A DNA stretch of 64,000 nucleotides, from positions 62,001-126,000 of the forward strand of contig WPIO01000092.1 of the NCBI GenBank assembly GCA_009760855.2, in the 5' to 3' direction. A program made the translations under genes and the position numbers. The notes beneath the pieces were generated by a model. The model was not told where the DNA came from and did not search any database. It saw nothing but the letters and a program-made list of their open reading frames with translations. Below, one piece after another: positions 26,301 to 32,671 of this stretch. Within the stretch, counting starts at the first letter, position 1; every line of letters starts with the position of its first letter. This stretch comes from Cristatella mucedo (lineage: Eukaryota > Bryozoa > Phylactolaemata > Cristatellidae).

Positions 26301-29300
26301 ATTCAGTTTCTCAGTTGCTGCAGCTGATTCCGACGGTTTGAATGACAAATACAACTGAGTATCGTCAGCATTAAAGTGATATCCTATTCCATGGGCCTTA
26401 AGCACTTTTTCTAGAGGTCGTGTATAAATGGAGAACAGCAAGGGACCGAGTACAGACTCTTGAAGGACTCCACAGGTGACCCTTCTAGGGTGTGAGACCT
26501 GACCCCCACACGACACGGATTGAACACGATCAGACAAGTACGATTTAAACCACGCCAGTGCATCGTCTGCCAGACCGATCGTTGTTCTCAATCGTTCAAG
26601 CAGAACATCGTGATCAATAGTGTCGAATTCACCAGACAGATCTAGCAGAGCTAGGGCAGTGACATTCCAATCGTCGTTGCCACGTAGAATGTCATCGTTT
26701 ACACGGAGGAGAGCAGTTTCAGTAGAGTGCTACCTCTTGAATGCTGATTGAAATGTTTCTGACACTTCATTATTTTTAATATGTTCAACCAGCTGCTTAG
26801 CAACCGTTTTTTCAACAATCTTTGACAAGAAAGGAAGAAGGGAAACTGGGCGATAGTTTACAAGGACCTCTGTATCTAATCCAGGCTTTTTGAGTATGGC
26901 TTGAACGATTGCCGATTTGAAGGACTTGGGGACGACCCCTTTTCCTAGATAAGCATTAACAATCTTGGTTATGGCAGGGCTAAGTTGGTCTGCTAGTGAA
27001 GACCGCAGAGATGAAGGTATAGGGTCTTCAGGAGACGAGCTCTTTTTCCTTGACCTTGTTAAGGTAGCCACATCGCATGCAGAAACCTCGGAGAACCTTT
27101 TAAGGAAGGTCACAGGTTGTGGAACCGCGATTGCTTTAGTCGGAGGGGGCTTGATGGAGGCACAAACGTGCTCAATTTTTCCAGTAAAGAAGGCTGAAAA
27201 CGTTTCGGCTGAGCCCTTAATATCTGGGGAGTCAGACCTCACAGCATTGGCCAGTAAATGGTTTACTGTCTTATAAATCTGTTTAGGGTCCGACTGGCAG
27301 GAATTCAGCTTTCGGATGAAAAAAGAAACCCTGATTTTTTTTTAAGCTTTCGGGTGTAAACTCGAAGGAAGTCCTTGAAATTGACTAGATCTGCATCAGA
27401 CCTCGATTTCTTGAAACGACGTTCAAGCCTGCGCTTAATCCGGCGTATCTTTGGGAGTTTTTTTGTAAATTGAAAGGAATCTTCACGACTTTGAACACGG
27501 ATAGAATGAACGGGATCATGCCTCTCTCTCTTGTCATGTGCATTATCTGTCCGATTGAACTACGCATTTGGCTCTTAGTCTTCCTTTGCTGTTGCTCTTC
27601 TCAGCATCTATTCCTCTACTAAAAGTTATTTGTTTTCTGATTCTGCCCGTGACTTCCTGAAGTAATACGTTACATCGTGTTTCTACTTCAGCCACCCTCA
27701 AAATCTTTAGGTTTTAGATGAGGGTTTAGCCGATGACTTGCACTTTCCGACCCAGGTCATGGTTTCGAGCCCCTTAGCAGACAATCCTTAATAGCCCGCT
27801 GGAGACTAAGTGGTAGCTGATACGGCTCTTCTATCATTATATATAACGAGACCTTTGAATCAGCATGTTATCTCTTGAGCAATTCCGACATATTGAGCGT
27901 AAAGCATAATTGTTTCTTATTGTACGTATAGCCATTAAGTTGGTGCCGGTTTAAAATTGATTGAAAGCTGTGCTATAGCTTGAATCAGCTACAATTTTAA
28001 AATACTGCGCTTTTAAGGACGTCTGCTGCGAAACATGGCCAACAAGAATCTTGTCTCGATAGGCAACCTTCCAGCAACCTTTTCATTAGTAGTTCAGTGG
28101 TCTACCGATTAAGGTATGTAGATGTACATTCTTTTGACCCCCAGTGCAGGGCTTTGAAGCATTGGCTTTACATTTCTACTTACGTGCTCGAGCAGAATCC
28201 AGATATACTTCATGAATTGATGTGTGTGTTTATAATTGCAATTTGGGTCTCAATCAGCAACCAATACGCCTTCTGTGGTTGGCTAGCTGAGAACATATCT
28301 CCTGCACGACTCGGGTCTAGACAAGTGTGGGAAACCCTCACGAGCGGTCTGCTGGTGCATCCTTGACAACCAGTGAGTGACTGAGTGTGTTTGTCTTTTA
28401 GCAGCGTTTGCAAGTAAAGTAGCAATACCAAAATACAGCATATGTGTTCCTGAAACTGTACACAGACCAAGGTCTCGAGGACATGCCTATCTAATTGAAG
28501 CGGTTATACATTGGCAAATAAAACTCAATTTGATGTTATTAGTTGGAGATTTATGGCTGAAGCCGATCTGCCTTGGAAGATGCCCTTGTATAGTCATAAG
28601 TGTCTCTCGTGTTAGACATGTTCAGTACATGTCTCTTGTGCAGCTTGTGGCTTCATATATGAAAGAGCATTGCTGATCTGCTCGCACAGTCGGAAGCAAA
28701 AGTATAGGCGTTTTGTGCTACATAAAGCTGGCAATTTCACGTTTTGGTACACCCCAATAAACATTTCAGGATGGCGTTAATGTTTCACACTTTTTTCTTT
28801 TGATTCAGAGGTGGGAAATAGCTCTGAAGATGCCAGCTAAAAAACGCGACTATTCTTCGAATCTATCTTTCAATTGAATTTTAATATTGGCTTTAAGCTA
28901 TCCGGATTATTGGTGGTGGATAGCTATGCAGCTGTACCTATTGAATGCTATTTCATGTACCAAAGTATCCACTGACATCCAGTTTTTTCCGACCTCATGC
29001 ACGTGTACGAAAAGATGCACGGTCGATGTGAGTGAGCATTTTGCCCTAGGCATGGTGCAAGTGGCTCTGGGTCTTTGCATGCTAGCCATTCCCAGCGGTT
29101 GACCTTTGTCCTGTTACAAGATCAACCAGGCGATGAGCATCAAGTTTGAGTCCGAGTTCTACCGCCGCAGTCAGAGCTCAGTTTTCGCCGATGGGAATGG
29201 ACATACGATGGGAGCGATGTACTGGCAGCTGAATGACATCTGGCAAGCACCTACGTGGGCATCACTAGGTATGTCCGCCGCATTGCGAGTGGCAGTAGGG

Positions 29301-31409
29301 ATGCAGCTCGGCCGCGCGTAACGAATATCGGCCTAGTGTCGCATCAGTACATCGCCACACTCGACTCCTGTCCGATTATAAAAAGTTGGGCATCGCAATT
29401 ATCCAGCCAGAGTCTGGTGGCACCGATTGAAGGAAAGCAGCAGGCTCAGCAGGCTCCAGACCTGCTCCACTCGACCATCTTACTGTCGGCAAAGAAAGAG
29501 CACCTTGGGTGTTCAGGCTATTTGCCTGCATCATCAGCTCAAAACTGTCGGCTACTGATTGTTCCCCCTACTAAACGTTTCATGCATATCGTAGGTGCCA
29601 CTCTTGAACTTTTTGGCCGGAGACTCGCTTGGAGCGGCTGCTCATGCCTGTCGACGGCTCCAAGTTAGAGACCTTGACAGTCCGCGTCGAGATGCAAGAG
29701 CAGTTGCTACTGTGCACCGCCTATCGTTTCCTCCGCCTACGCTGCCGTTCTTTCCTTTCTATCAGAGTACAGTGGCAAGTGGAAAATGCTGCATTACTAT
29801 GCCGAGCAGTTCTTCGCGCCAGCAGCGCTGTCGATGGACGTGGAGGATGGCAAGCTGGTGGTCTACTTGATGCAGGATCGTATTGGTGCCGCAAAGCCCA
29901 CCGTGCTGTCACTGCAGGCTTTCTCCTGGACCGACAACACGTCTCCCATCGGTGTCAAGAACGTGAACGTCTCCCAGGTTTGTCGTATGCGTCCCTGCCT
30001 CATGTGCCGGTGGCCGTCCGGAGTCCATTTGTTATCAGCTGCTGCATTGGCCTCAGTCCGTCTTAGCGAATTCGATCCCTGCTGCACTGCCACAGTGGCC
30101 GGGTAAAACCGCATTTTCGCTAAGCGGTGCTCTCAATGCGCCGGCAAAGAGGCCTGACTTTGAACACTTTGCCTCTTGGGCTACCGGAGACTGTCTATTA
30201 GCAGCAAGTGGCTGCGGTGCATTGGCTGTCACTGCCACTGTCACTGTCATAGCGGTGCATTGTTGGTGATGCATCGGAAGTTGCAACTGAACCTCCTCCA
30301 CGTGCCTGCCGGATTCGTGATGACCGCTTCCCACTGCTGGGTGGTCGCTGCTGTGTAAAAATCAAACTGCTCCCGCATTCGACGTTTCGACCGCCACAAT
30401 GCACTTTTACTCTCTCCGAATCTTGGCGTCTATGGCGTGCGAGAAGGCGAGGGCACGCTGAGCGGACCCTGTGCCCCGGTGACGGCAAGTTCGAAGCGCT
30501 CCAGGTCGGCCCAGCGTGTTGTAGCTGGTGTCGACTGATGGGGGGGGGAGAACCTGCTACCCCCATAAGGTTGCATTCAAATCCCAAGTCCCAGGGCCCA
30601 GAATTATTCGCGATACTCTCAGCCTGGCCGCCGGGCTCGGCAGTACCGGTCGCCTTGCGAAACACGAGACGCTTGCGTTAGTGCCCATTTTGAGGAGAGT
30701 ACGAAGACGAATGCCAGCTGAGAAGGCTGCTGATTGCTGTGGGCTGTATCGCTGGGCTTCCACTGTCCAGAAGCAGCCGAACTGCTGGCATGAGCTGCAG
30801 GCAGTGCGTCCAGCCCGTCTGGTCTCGGCCTTCAGCAGTGAGCGAGCCTCTGCTTCGGCGGCGCTGTAGGTGGCGCTGAAGTCGCAGCAGATTTTCGGAG
30901 CGCCTGTTAATGACACGCTCGTCGAGCTGGGTTGCTCGGCCGCAGAAAGATGTTTCTTAGTCGCTCGAACCGACGACGAACGTGCGCGAGAGACTTTCTT
31001 CCTGCCCAGCGAGCCGAAGAACGCCGTCGGCCTGCAGCGCTCAATCATTAAGGTAGGCCTCGGCCGGCGTCCGTAGCATTGTGGTTAGTTTCCGGCGGCC
31101 GAAAGAGCCGTGCGTCGTCTAGGCATCTCTGGAGTTCGAAGACCTCGAGTTGGCGCGAGGCTACTCTTTCTCTAGGTCGACCAGGTTTTCGCTTCGGCTC
31201 CGCGGACTTTCGAAGTCCATCTCTCATCGTCTGCTCCGGCGCCGTTTGTCTGGCTAGAGGCATCCGTTAGCGGGCGGTTCAGCAAGAACGGGCACCTCTT
31301 GTACTCGGCCGAAGACGTGGTGACATTTTTTGCCTGGGAAGATATTACCGCCGCTCAAGTTCAAGCAGGCCTCTCCGTTATGAGCTTGATGGACATATAC
31401 TCGAACTGA
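245..31409 (+). CDS. MANBA: Lysosomal beta-mannosidase (GH2), complete 16-exon gene
   Basis: Exoglycosidase that removes terminal beta-linked mannose from N-glycan breakdown products (Man-beta-1,4-GlcNAc) in the lysosome. The join is 245-362, 1485-1631, 1744-1892, 2020-2222, 6541-6608, 8301-8473, 14252-14408, 15382-15686, 15802-15881, 16574-16776, 16899-17078, 20036-20136, 29121-29268, 29766-29977, 30870-31052, 31176-31409. It totals 2661 nt, or 886 residues, close to the roughly 880 usual for animal enzymes. Residues 1 to about 22 form a hydrophobic signal peptide. The GH2 sugar-binding domain follows to about 220, an Ig-like sandwich to about 340, the catalytic barrel to about 690, then C-terminal beta domains. 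The acid/base is Glu458 (WAGNNENE) and the nucleophile Glu558 (MSEYGYQ). N-glycosylation sequons include N143, N208, N265, N335, N472, N584 and N616, as expected for a lysosomal protein. No frameshift or stop was found, so the gene looks functional. Gene identity is secure; exact exon borders rest on GT/AG, phase and family resemblance. Confidence 0.95.
363..1484 (+). other. MANBA intron 1
   Basis: CpG-rich in its first 800 bases, then AT-richer. The open frames here (for example 728-1198) show no recognisable domain and probably reflect GC-rich composition. No transposable element was recognised. Confidence 0.7.
1485..1631 (+). CDS. MANBA: MANBA exon 2
   Basis: Residues 40-88. Contains [16 protein letters not shown] and DPYYRFND, the conserved N-terminal segment of animal beta-mannosidases. 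The acceptor AG is at 1483-1484 and the donor GTGAGT at 1632. Phase fits the single base left by exon 1. Confidence 0.93.
1744..1892 (+). CDS. MANBA: MANBA exon 3
   Basis: Residues 89-138. Contains [16 protein letters not shown] and the [10 protein letters not shown] block of the GH2 sugar-binding jelly roll. Acceptor CAG at 1741-1743; donor GTAGGG at 1893. Confidence 0.94.
2020..2222 (+). CDS. MANBA: MANBA exon 4
   Basis: Residues 139-205 plus two bases. Carries [20 protein letters not shown] and [17 protein letters not shown], the most diagnostic part of the N-terminal domain. Acceptor TAG ends at 2019; donor GTACGT at 2223. The split Trp codon is completed by the first base of exon 5. Confidence 0.95.
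2718..3102 (+). mobile_element. LINE-A fragment split by a LINE-B 3' end
   Basis: The + strand matches the C-terminal coding part of LINE-A (the [15 protein letters not shown] and [15 protein letters not shown] region) up to about 2865. It resumes at about 3024 with the [19 protein letters not shown] region. Between the two lies a LINE-B 3' end. Heavily diverged and frameshifted. Confidence 0.7.
2866..3023 (+). mobile_element. LINE-B 3' end inserted in LINE-A
   Basis: Matches the last ~160 bases of LINE-B (TTTGTTGCGTGAGA, GTGCGCTATA-like and GAGATACAT motifs), the same end seen at 9978 and 58965. Interrupts the LINE-A fragment above. Confidence 0.7.
3103..4819 (-). mobile_element. LINE-A, 5'-truncated 1.7-kb copy
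   Basis: Reads on the - strand. The (AAT)n tail at 3103-3124 is the complement of the LINE-A (TTA)n end. The C-terminal conserved domain follows at 3284-3838, then reverse transcriptase with [19 protein letters not shown] and [18 protein letters not shown] at 4185-4502. Several frameshifts and stops make it inactive. It is 5'-truncated within the N-terminal part of the reverse transcriptase. Confidence 0.88.
4820..5035 (+). mobile_element. LINE-A internal fragment, head-to-head with the previous copy
   Basis: Covers the YADDTQ region of the LINE-A reverse transcriptase in + orientation, abutting the - strand copy at 4819. It duplicates sequence already present in that copy, so simple twin priming does not explain it. 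No 3' tail follows. Confidence 0.75.
6311..6441 (+). mobile_element. SINE-2 (tRNA-derived head, LINE-A-like tail), diverged
   Basis: The head has a tRNA-like A box (GGTTAAGCTCAGTGG) and B box (GGTCTCGAGCC). The body starts GGCATATG and the tail reads AGTTTTCTCAGGACGCTATA then AATGAATTAT. A diverged member of the family seen at 17618, 46985 and 47352. Confidence 0.75.
6541..6608 (+). CDS. MANBA: MANBA exon 5
   Basis: Residues 206-228, reading [20 protein letters not shown] after the shared Trp, which matches the W-K-[DN]-V-x-I-x-AY step of the family. Acceptor TAG ends at 6540; donor GTACGT at 6609. It is short, but its phase (2 in, 1 out) fits both neighbours exactly. Confidence 0.88.
6848..7013 (-). 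mobile_element. SINE-1 (tRNA-derived), complete
   Basis: On the - strand: head with B-box complement at 6945-6960 (reading GGTTCGAGAAC-like), the GC-paired body, and the tail ending in CTGATTTA-like sequence at 6848. Same family as 10330, 16205 and 37140. Confidence 0.75.
7014..8300 (+). other. MANBA intron 5, distal part
   Basis: No coding domain or recognised element. A short (AATG)n run is at 7971-7990. Confidence 0.6.
8301..8473 (+). CDS. MANBA: MANBA exon 6
   Basis: Residues 229-286, the first half of the Ig-like domain ([15 protein letters not shown], then a Ser-rich loop [12 protein letters not shown]). Acceptor CAG ends at 8300; donor GTAGGT at 8474. Confidence 0.92.
8806..8925 (+). 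mobile_element. SINE-1, 3'-truncated
   Basis: TRNA-like head with A-box-like TAGGTTAGGCGG and B box GGTTCGAATCC, then the TATCACCGCTGCAAGCAGTGG body. The usual tail is missing. Confidence 0.8.
9121..10045 (-). mobile_element. SINE-1 split by a LINE-B insertion
   Basis: The SINE tail side is at 9121-9188 (CTGATTTAACAGCCTC, then AAAGCCTTTACGGCTATCGCC). The head side resumes at about 9979-10045 (GCTTGCAACGGCAATAAAGG and the tRNA-like part). The 790-bp LINE-B end sits between. The two halves together make one SINE. Confidence 0.78.
9189..9978 (+). mobile_element. LINE-B 3' end (C-terminal domain) inside SINE-1
   Basis: Encodes the LINE-B C-terminal domain: [18 protein letters not shown], then [11 protein letters not shown] and [16 protein letters not shown], and in a shifted frame the [13 protein letters not shown] segment. 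Ends in GAGATACATTACATTA, the LINE-B terminal ATGTA-like repeat. 5'-truncated and frameshifted. Confidence 0.88.
10046..10329. other. Intron 6 spacer, nothing recognised
   Basis: AT-rich intronic sequence with no clear element. Confidence 0.5.
10330..10507 (+). mobile_element. SINE-1, full length with (TTTA)n tail
   Basis: The cleanest + strand SINE-1: A-box-like TAGGTAAGGTGG, B-box region GGTTTCGATTCC, body CGCCACTGCAAGCGGTGG, tail GGCTCTTCTGTCGCTATAC, then CTGTTTAATCAGCTAG and an A/T tetranucleotide tail (ATTT)n at 10489-10507. Confidence 0.85.
10508..10950. other. Intron 6 spacer, nothing recognised
   Basis: Unique-looking AT-rich intronic DNA. Confidence 0.5.
11606..11980. other. Unidentified insert or replacement inside LINE-A
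   Basis: Replaces the LINE-A segment between the C-terminal domain and the reverse transcriptase core. No similarity to LINE-A, LINE-B or either SINE is visible, and open frames here are short. It may be part of another element, or host DNA joined by deletion. Confidence 0.5.
12350..13441 (+). mobile_element. SINE-1 split by LINE-A
   Basis: Head with B box GGTTCGAATCC at 12409-12419 and body up to 12464. The tail resumes at 13409 (AAGGCTCTTCTG, then CTGCTCAATCA). The 6-base AAGGCT occurs on both sides of the LINE insertion (12459-12464 and 13409-13414), a target-site duplication. Confidence 0.82.
12465..13408 (+). mobile_element. LINE-A 3' end inserted in SINE-1
   Basis: Encodes the LINE-A C-terminal region from [20 protein letters not shown] through [18 protein letters not shown] to the HLF-like end, then the 3' tail GCGC-type end and TTATTATTAT. 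It contains a local inverted duplication at about 12763-12791 (GCGCCTGATTGC and GCAATCAGGCGC). 5'-truncated and frameshifted. Confidence 0.88.
13896..14251 (+). other. Intron 6 end, nothing recognised
   Basis: AT-rich intronic sequence leading to the exon 7 acceptor. Confidence 0.5.
14252..14408 (+). CDS. MANBA: MANBA exon 7
   Basis: Residues 287-338. Contains [15 protein letters not shown] and [13 protein letters not shown], the Ig-like domain end of GH2 mannosidases. Acceptor CAG ends at 14251; donor GTAAGC at 14409. Confidence 0.95.
14550..14708 (-). mobile_element. SINE-1, complete but diverged
   Basis: Reads on the - strand: tail side at 14550 (CTGATCGAACAGAACTATTT), paired body, and a tRNA-like head with CCAGGACTCAAACTC as B-box complement near 14645. 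Confidence 0.72.
14709..15381 (+). other. Intron 7, distal part
   Basis: No element or gene recognised. A pyrimidine-rich stretch precedes the exon 8 acceptor. Confidence 0.5.
15382..15686 (+). CDS. MANBA: MANBA exon 8 (start of catalytic barrel)
   Basis: Residues 339-440. Contains [38 protein letters not shown] and [19 protein letters not shown], the hallmark GH2 barrel entry. Acceptor GCAG ends at 15381; donor GTGCGG at 15687. Confidence 0.97.
15802..15881 (+). CDS. MANBA: MANBA exon 9 (acid/base Glu)
   Basis: Residues 441-466, reading [20 protein letters not shown]. Glu458 in the NNE motif is the predicted proton donor, by family alignment. Acceptor ACAG ends at 15801; donor GTAAGG at 15882. 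Confidence 0.96.
15882..16573 (+). other. MANBA intron 9
   Basis: Holds a SINE-1 (16205-16372). The rest shows nothing recognisable. Confidence 0.6.
16205..16372 (-). mobile_element. SINE-1, full length
   Basis: On the - strand: tail GCTGCTTCAACGGCCTC, then AAAGCCTTAAAGGCTATCAC, body with GCAGTGGGCAACAAAGGATT, and head with GGACTCAAACCCATGACC as B-box complement, ending at the CTTTACCCCTGAGCTAAG A-box complement. Confidence 0.85.
16574..16776 (+). CDS. MANBA: MANBA exon 10
   Basis: Residues 467-534. Contains [29 protein letters not shown] and NPYDTHYGD of the barrel. Acceptor TAG ends at 16573; donor GTAAGC at 16777. Confidence 0.96.
16899..17078 (+). CDS. MANBA: MANBA exon 11 (nucleophile Glu)
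   Basis: Residues 535-594. Starts [11 protein letters not shown] and contains [14 protein letters not shown]; Glu558 is the predicted nucleophile. Ends in NHHPGG. Acceptor TTTTTAG ends at 16898; donor GTAAGC at 17079. Confidence 0.96.
17230..17283 (-). mobile_element. SINE-1 tail fragment
   Basis: Only the 3' part of SINE-1 (CTGATTTAACAGCCTCATTT, then AAAGAGC). It abuts the ATGATATCATAT repeat at 17284. Confidence 0.7.
17284..17366. repeat. Palindromic ATGATATCATAT tandem/inverted repeat
   Basis: Repeated GATATCATAT and ATATGATATC units, each self-complementary, giving a hairpin-forming tract of about 80 bases between a SINE-1 tail and LINE-A. Confidence 0.85.
17363..18481 (+). mobile_element. 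LINE-A, old copy interrupted by SINE-2
   Basis: The + strand follows LINE-A from the linker before the reverse transcriptase (GATCCTTGTGGTAATCTAGC), through the [11 protein letters not shown] and FLSKTLE regions, to the YADDTQ region at about 18370. Very degraded by frameshifts and a missing segment. Confidence 0.72.
17612..17752 (+). mobile_element. SINE-2, full length, inside LINE-A
   Basis: Head GGTCTAGCGGTTAAGGTGC (tRNA-like A box) and GTGGGCTCGAGCCC (B box). Body starts GGCATATGTGAAGCGCCTG. Tail AGTTCTCTTGGGGTGCTATA, then (TA)n. The head resembles a tRNA-Glu/Asp-type gene; that is a judgement from the GGTCTAGCGGTTA block. Confidence 0.88.
18583..18660 (+). mobile_element. LINE-A 3' tail remnant
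   Basis: The ACCTAGAAAGAGATGTAGTT and GGGTGCAATGCAAATG motifs match the LINE-A terminal region, followed by TTATTATATTG. Possibly the far end of the copy at 17363. Confidence 0.6.
18661..20035 (+). other. Intron 11, distal part
   Basis: No coding or repeat structure recognised. A C/G-rich block near 19560-19625 stands out from the AT-rich surroundings but has no clear identity. Confidence 0.5.
20036..20136 (+). CDS. MANBA: MANBA exon 12
   Basis: Residues 595-628. Reads [15 protein letters not shown], then YANFIYLTQ, matching the loop and strand before the LTQ of animal enzymes. Acceptor TGCAG ends at 20035; donor GTACTT at 20137. Identified by frame and phase rather than ORF length. Confidence 0.9.
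20960..21360 (-). mobile_element. LINE-A-related fragment split by a (CA)n(TA)n array
   Basis: On the - strand, GATGACATCTACCAGAGGGA at 21171 and the GTGAAAAGAAGG side at 21286 correspond to the LINE-A reverse transcriptase region either side of GTATAAACCGTGAAAAG. The microsatellite has grown exactly there. Another, more diverged LINE-A subfamily is possible. Confidence 0.65.
21197..21285. repeat. (AC)n(AT)n microsatellite
   Basis: (AC)34 at 21197-21264 passing into (AT)10 at 21265-21285. Confidence 0.95.
21426..21548 (-). mobile_element. LINE-A 3' end only
   Basis: (AAT)n-like start, then ACTTGACTTCTTTCTAGGCA and CTTTACATATGCTTTAAAGG. About 120 bases of the 3' end with no coding part. Confidence 0.75.
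21804..21919 (+). repeat. 58-bp tandem duplication
   Basis: Two adjacent 58-base units (21804-21861 and 21862-21919), each starting TGAAAAGAA and ending AAAAGCTTAGC, with three differences. Confidence 0.92.
22088..22437 (-). mobile_element. SINE-1 split by a LINE-A 3' end
   Basis: Tail and body at 22088-22205 (GGCTGGTTTGACAGCCTTG, then GCAGTGGGCAACAAAGGATT). The head remainder is at 22408-22437 (AGCACCCCGGAGGCTAAG). A ~200-bp LINE-A end separates them in the anticodon-side region. Confidence 0.78.
22206..22407 (+). mobile_element. LINE-A 3' end inserted in SINE-1
   Basis: Contains GACCCTGTGCATGTCACCCC, AGCAAATGTAAAGCACCTAG and AAGAGATTGAGTTCTCTGAA, followed by TTATTATTATTAATATTAAT. Noncoding 3' end only. 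Confidence 0.85.
22438..23311. other. Intron 12 spacer, nothing recognised
   Basis: No gene, SINE or LINE seen. Confidence 0.5.
23312..23384. repeat. (CA)n microsatellite
   Basis: Pure (CA)n at 23312-23361 with an interrupted extension to 23384. Confidence 0.95.
23459..27560 (-). mobile_element. LINE-B, long copy interrupted by LINE-A
   Basis: The tail AATGTAATGTAATAT is at 23460. The C-terminal domain lies at 23520-24092. After the LINE-A insertion (24141-25997) it resumes with reverse transcriptase: [16 protein letters not shown] and [11 protein letters not shown] (26166-26591), [20 protein letters not shown] and [11 protein letters not shown] (26730-27242), and a basic linker to about 27560. 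The endonuclease is missing, so the copy is 5'-truncated. One YADD-type tyrosine reads Asn, and there are stops; inactive. Confidence 0.88.
24141..25997 (-). mobile_element. LINE-A, 1.86-kb copy inserted in LINE-B
   Basis: Flanked by GTTAA at 24136-24140 and 25998-26002 (target-site duplication). - strand order: 3' tail (24141), C-terminal domain, reverse transcriptase with [37 protein letters not shown] and [11 protein letters not shown], then [19 protein letters not shown] at its truncated 5' side (25976). About 20 bases are deleted at about 25095 after TWMAA, shifting the frame. The same deletion occurs in the + strand copy at 36570. Confidence 0.92.
27717..27869 (+). mobile_element. SINE-1, diverged
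   Basis: Head with GGTTTAGCCGATGACTTGC and GGTTTCGAGCCCC, body CAATCCTTAATAGCCCGCTGG, tail GGCTCTTCTATCATTATATA, then TGAATCAGC. Confidence 0.72.
27870..29120 (+). other. Intron 12, distal part
   Basis: No element I can name. A weak tRNA-like stretch near 28090 (AGTAGTTCAGTGGTCTACCG) lacks a matching SINE body. Confidence 0.5.
29121..29268 (+). CDS. MANBA: MANBA exon 13
   Basis: Residues 629-677. Reads [20 protein letters not shown], then [20 protein letters not shown], the last barrel strand with the conserved [10 protein letters not shown]. Acceptor AAG ends at 29120; donor GTATGT at 29269. Confidence 0.97.
29269..29765 (+). other. MANBA intron 13
   Basis: About 500 bases, moderately GC-rich, no element recognised. 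Confidence 0.6.
29766..29977 (+). CDS. MANBA: MANBA exon 14
   Basis: Residues 678-748. Starts [26 protein letters not shown], the barrel-to-C-terminal-domain link, and runs into the C-terminal beta domain with a DNTS sequon. Acceptor CAG ends at 29765; donor GTTTGT at 29978. Confidence 0.95.
29978..30869 (+). other. MANBA intron 14
   Basis: CpG-rich compared with earlier introns, containing chance open frames on both strands. No element recognised. Confidence 0.6.
30870..31052 (+). CDS. MANBA: MANBA exon 15
   Basis: Residues 749-809. C-terminal beta domain ending in [13 protein letters not shown], the family's PK-x-AVGL turn. Acceptor TAG ends at 30869; donor GTAGGC at 31053. Confidence 0.9.
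31176..31409 (+). CDS. MANBA: MANBA exon 16 (C-terminus and stop)
   Basis: Residues 810-886, then TGA at 31407-31409. Contains [20 protein letters not shown] and [11 protein letters not shown], matching the APFVWL and SLxDIY end of animal MANBA. Acceptor TCTAG ends at 31175. Confidence 0.96.
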   Translation, partial: VDQVFASAPRTFEVHLSSSAPAPFVWLEASVSGRFSKNGHLLYSAEDVVTFFAWEDITAAQVQAGLSVMSLMDIYSN

Positions 31410-31511
31410 GCCTGTTTTAAGTGCAAAAACAAGACGAGACGACTTCAGCTATACGTTTATTTTTTTTAGTCCACGGTACATATCTTATGTTGGCGACTGT
31501 CTCGTTTGCTT

Positions 31512-31515
<4 letters not shown>

Positions 31516-31546
<31 letters not shown>
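31516..31546 (+). repeat. (CT)n in the MANBA 3' UTR
   Basis: Pyrimidine-rich CT run about 110 bases after the stop codon, on the sense strand like the 5' (CT)n. Confidence 0.92.
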
Positions 31547-31549
<3 letters not shown>

Positions 31550-31897
31550 CTCTATGGTATTCAAAGTAGCGACAGAGGCCTATCTATGCAGCGCGAGATC
31601 GGTTGATTCACTCCGAAGGATATTTTTGCTTTTATTCACAGCATTCAATGGGCATGCTGACACTCTGTCATGCCTTAAGGCTCTCCAGCGATTTTGTGAC
31701 TCGACCAGAAGATTGACTTGTGTGTGTGCAGCTTTTATGTGGATCGGATCGCAGCAACCTCAATTACTGTGCCCTGTCAGTTTTGTTGTCTTATCCCTTC
31801 GGTTCTGTGGATGCTTACGAGGCGAGTCCTTAGTGTGAGCGACTGGGCGGGCAACGTTAGCCGACGACATTCCACTGTTTGCTACGGGCCGTGTAGC

Positions 31898-31903
31898 AAT
31901 AAA
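31898..31903 (+). terminator. Candidate poly(A) signal AATAAA
   Basis: AATAAA 489 bases after the MANBA stop. The first canonical signal downstream on this strand. Confidence 0.5.
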
Positions 31904-32235
31904 TTTGATTTAGACACTGTCGCACTGTCATCCTTATTGGTGCTCAAATTAAATGCATTATAGTCACCAAGGCGGTGAGCAAGATTGCTATCGGGTAGCA
32001 TATCTTGCCCTGGATTTCTTGAAGCAGTCATGGGGAAGTTGTTTTTGTGGCAGGACTCTTGTTGATCGCCCGATGTCGGCTGCTAAAGTAGTTGATCCGG
32101 GTTTCAATAGCTGAAGCTGATTGGCTAATTCTAATCAGGGAGGGTACTTAAGGAGGCAGTTACTGGCATTCGTAATTGCAGGTTCTTGCTACTTTTCTTC
32201 GCATTACAGCCGAGCCTGCCTGTATATGTAATGAC

Positions 32236-32241
32236 AATAAA
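32236..32241 (+). terminator. Second candidate poly(A) signal AATAAA
   Basis: AATAAA about 830 bases after the stop, ahead of the first downstream LINE remnant. Confidence 0.35.
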
Positions 32242-32345
32242 GATGGCTAGGCTGGACGAGGCAAATCGCTGTGACGTAAACGGAGGGGGGGGGCTTGTAA
32301 CTTTGCATGCAATATTGAGTATAGAGACGTTGCACTCTCAGTCGG

Positions 32346-32623
32346 TAGGAACTTCAAGGCTTAAGGTGCACATGAACTCAAGGCACTGTCGGTCGCCGAA
32401 AATTTTGAGGTCGGTTCGAAGCTAAACGACCAGAGTTAGAAGTACTGGTAATACGAGGGGCTGGTGGAGGAAAGCGTTTCCGATGGGTGAGCCAGAGCAT
32501 GAGAGTGAGGCGACGACGTAAAAGTGAGTCAGTATTAATGACCTTGACACCGATGTGAAGCTCGTTTGGAAGCCAGGTGCAGGAAGTGCAGTGTAATGGA
32601 ACCAGAACGAAAAATTGTGTGTA

Positions 32624-32671
<48 letters not shown>

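Larger units (their letters stand above)
20137..29120 (+). other. MANBA intron 12 (9 kb, repeat-filled)
   Basis: The largest intron. Holds LINE-A pieces, SINE-1, (CA)n arrays and a nested LINE-A-in-LINE-B element, all annotated separately. The parts 20137-20959, 21549-22087, 22438-23311 and 27600-29120 show little that I can name. Confidence 0.8.
31410..32345 (+). other. MANBA 3' UTR and downstream flank
   Basis: No further coding sequence recognised. Contains the (CT)n and the poly(A) candidates. Confidence 0.6.

Noticed and set aside
28084-28160. Possible extra SINE head
   Set aside because: Only a weak A-box-like stretch; the B box, body and tail of either SINE family are missing.
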